Origin: Bacillota bacterium | GTDB taxonomy: Bacteria; Bacillota; Clostridia; Oscillospirales; Ruminococcaceae | Assembly: GCA_029550985.1 (NCBI GenBank) | Contig: JAKPGH010000058.1 | Span: 1 to 6,248, forward strand | Length of the DNA: 6,248 nucleotides | Direction of reading: 5' to 3' | In this document: piece by piece, positions 5,555-6,248 of the stretch | How the letters are laid out: each line of letters starts with the position of its first letter | Position numbering within the stretch: position 1 is the first letter of the stretch | Notes under the pieces: model-generated | Told to the model about the DNA's origin: nothing | The model's input: only the letters and a program-made list of their open reading frames with translations | Databases searched by the model: none | Translations under genes and position numbers: made by a program

Positions 5555-6248
5555 TTTTTGCAAGCCTTTTAAATAGGTCCAGGCGTTTTCAAACAGCAGT
5601 TTGCCTATTATTTGCTCCGAAAGGCCGGATTGTATCAGCCTCTGGACGAGGAGTTCCAAATCCTGCACTCCCTGCAGGTCGTCGGGAAGGTCGGTGCCGT
5701 CGAAGTCGGAGCCCAATGCGACGGCGTCTTCGCCCCCCAAATCCAAAATGTGGTGAATGTGGCGCAGGATGGCGTCGATATTGGCGCCTTCGCCCTCCGG
5801 CGTCAGGAAGCGGCGGCAGTAGTTGATGCCCACCACCCCTTTCCGGCGGATGATTTCCCGCAGCATCTCGTCCGTTAAGTTGCGGGGGTGGTTGCACAGC
5901 GCCCGGGCGTTGGAGTGGCTGGCGCAAAAAGGGGCGCTGGCAAACTCGCACAGCTCCCAAAAGCCCTCGTCGCTGAGGTGGGAGACGTCCACCGCCATTC
6001 CCAGCTCTTCCATCCGGGCCACCACCCGCCGCCCGAAGGGGGTAAAGCCGCCGCCGGAACCGGCTCCTCCCGCTATCTCGTTGGCGCCGTTCCAAGTAAG
6101 GGTCATCATCCGCACGCCCAGGTCCCACAGTTTATCCACCCAGGCAAGGTCGCCGCCCAGAGCGGCTCCTCCCTCCACCGTGAGGAAAAAAGTCGCCTGC
6201 CCCTGGGGCAGGGAGCTAAAATCCTGCAGGGATTGGAGCTTTTCCTGC
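5534..6248 (-). CDS. Membrane dipeptidase-like peptidase (family M19), N-terminus cut by window edge
   Basis: The visible 237 residues belong to the renal-dipeptidase (M19) family of two-zinc hydrolases that cleave dipeptides, including some with a C-terminal D-residue. The frame is open to the right edge; a GTG at 6178 is an internal Val codon in the conserved LTVEGG motif, not a start. Visible metal and substrate residues, numbered from the first visible codon: Glu25 (TVEGG), His90 (DVSHLSD), His111 (ASHSNARAL), Arg122 (HPRNLTDE) and Asp181 (GSDFDGTDLP). The TLTWNGANE segment is also typical. The N-terminal HxD metal motif must lie outside; about 80 residues are missing if it has the usual ~310-330. 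Whether it has a signal peptide cannot be seen; most bacterial relatives I know are cytoplasmic. It is transcribed into thrC with a 4-base ATGA overlap. Family is confident, exact substrate unknown. Confidence 0.93.
   Translation of the reverse strand, partial: QEKLQSLQDFSSLPQGQATFFLTVEGGAALGGDLAWVDKLWDLGVRMMTLTWNGANEIAGGAGSGGGFTPFGRRVVARMEELGMAVDVSHLSDEGFWELCEFASAPFCASHSNARALCNHPRNLTDEMLREIIRRKGVVGINYCRRFLTPEGEGANIDAILRHIHHILDLGGEDAVALGSDFDGTDLPDDLQGVQDLELLVQRLIQSGLSEQIIGKLLFENAWTYLKGLQKQGRNLP

Noticed and set aside
6176..6178. GTG at 6178 as the start of the dipeptidase
   Set aside because: The frame continues upstream to the edge with sequence typical of the family (FFLTVEGG), and the GTG encodes the Val of the metal-binding motif, so the gene is truncated by the window.

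Overview
This looks like chromosomal DNA of a low-to-moderate-GC-lineage Firmicute, most likely a clostridial (Oscillospiraceae/Ruminococcaceae-like) gut-type bacterium. The reasons are the tig-clpP-clpX gene order, strong AGGAGG-type ribosome binding sites, a ClpP without a long propeptide, a trigger factor with a Lys/Glu-rich tail, and a small DUF1540-type cysteine protein, a family I know mainly from clostridia and bacilli. The assignment is inference from family resemblance; no 16S or other marker gene is present.

Layout, left to right. Positions 1-2741 hold the protein quality-control cluster on the minus strand, transcribed right to left: tig (trigger factor), clpP (protease subunit), then clpX (unfoldase), which runs off the left edge after 186 codons. 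A promoter-like region with an extended -10 lies upstream of tig. The two gaps inside the cluster carry inverted repeats: one straddles the tig stop codon, one lies in the clpP leader, and a perfect 9-bp palindrome lies in the clpP-clpX gap. Positions 2928-3614 (minus) encode a calcineurin-like metallophosphoesterase of unknown substrate. Divergent from it, on the plus strand, is a 63-residue four-cysteine DUF1540-type protein (3738-3929), followed by a strong intrinsic terminator. Positions 4047-6248 (minus) hold a translationally coupled pair: an M19-type (renal dipeptidase family) peptidase, truncated by the right edge, whose TGA overlaps the ATG of threonine synthase (thrC).

How they work together: trigger factor receives nascent chains at the ribosome, while ClpX unfolds substrates and threads them into ClpP, so folding and degradation functions are co-encoded. 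The dipeptidase-thrC pair is metabolic (peptide cleavage and threonine biosynthesis) and its functional link is not obvious. No mobile element, CRISPR array, RNA gene or defence system is visible. No gene-free stretch exceeds 190 bases. The window is mostly ordinary core chromosome; the points worth a second look are the intergenic inverted repeats, the trigger factor tail, the DUF1540 gene and the dipeptidase-thrC coupling.
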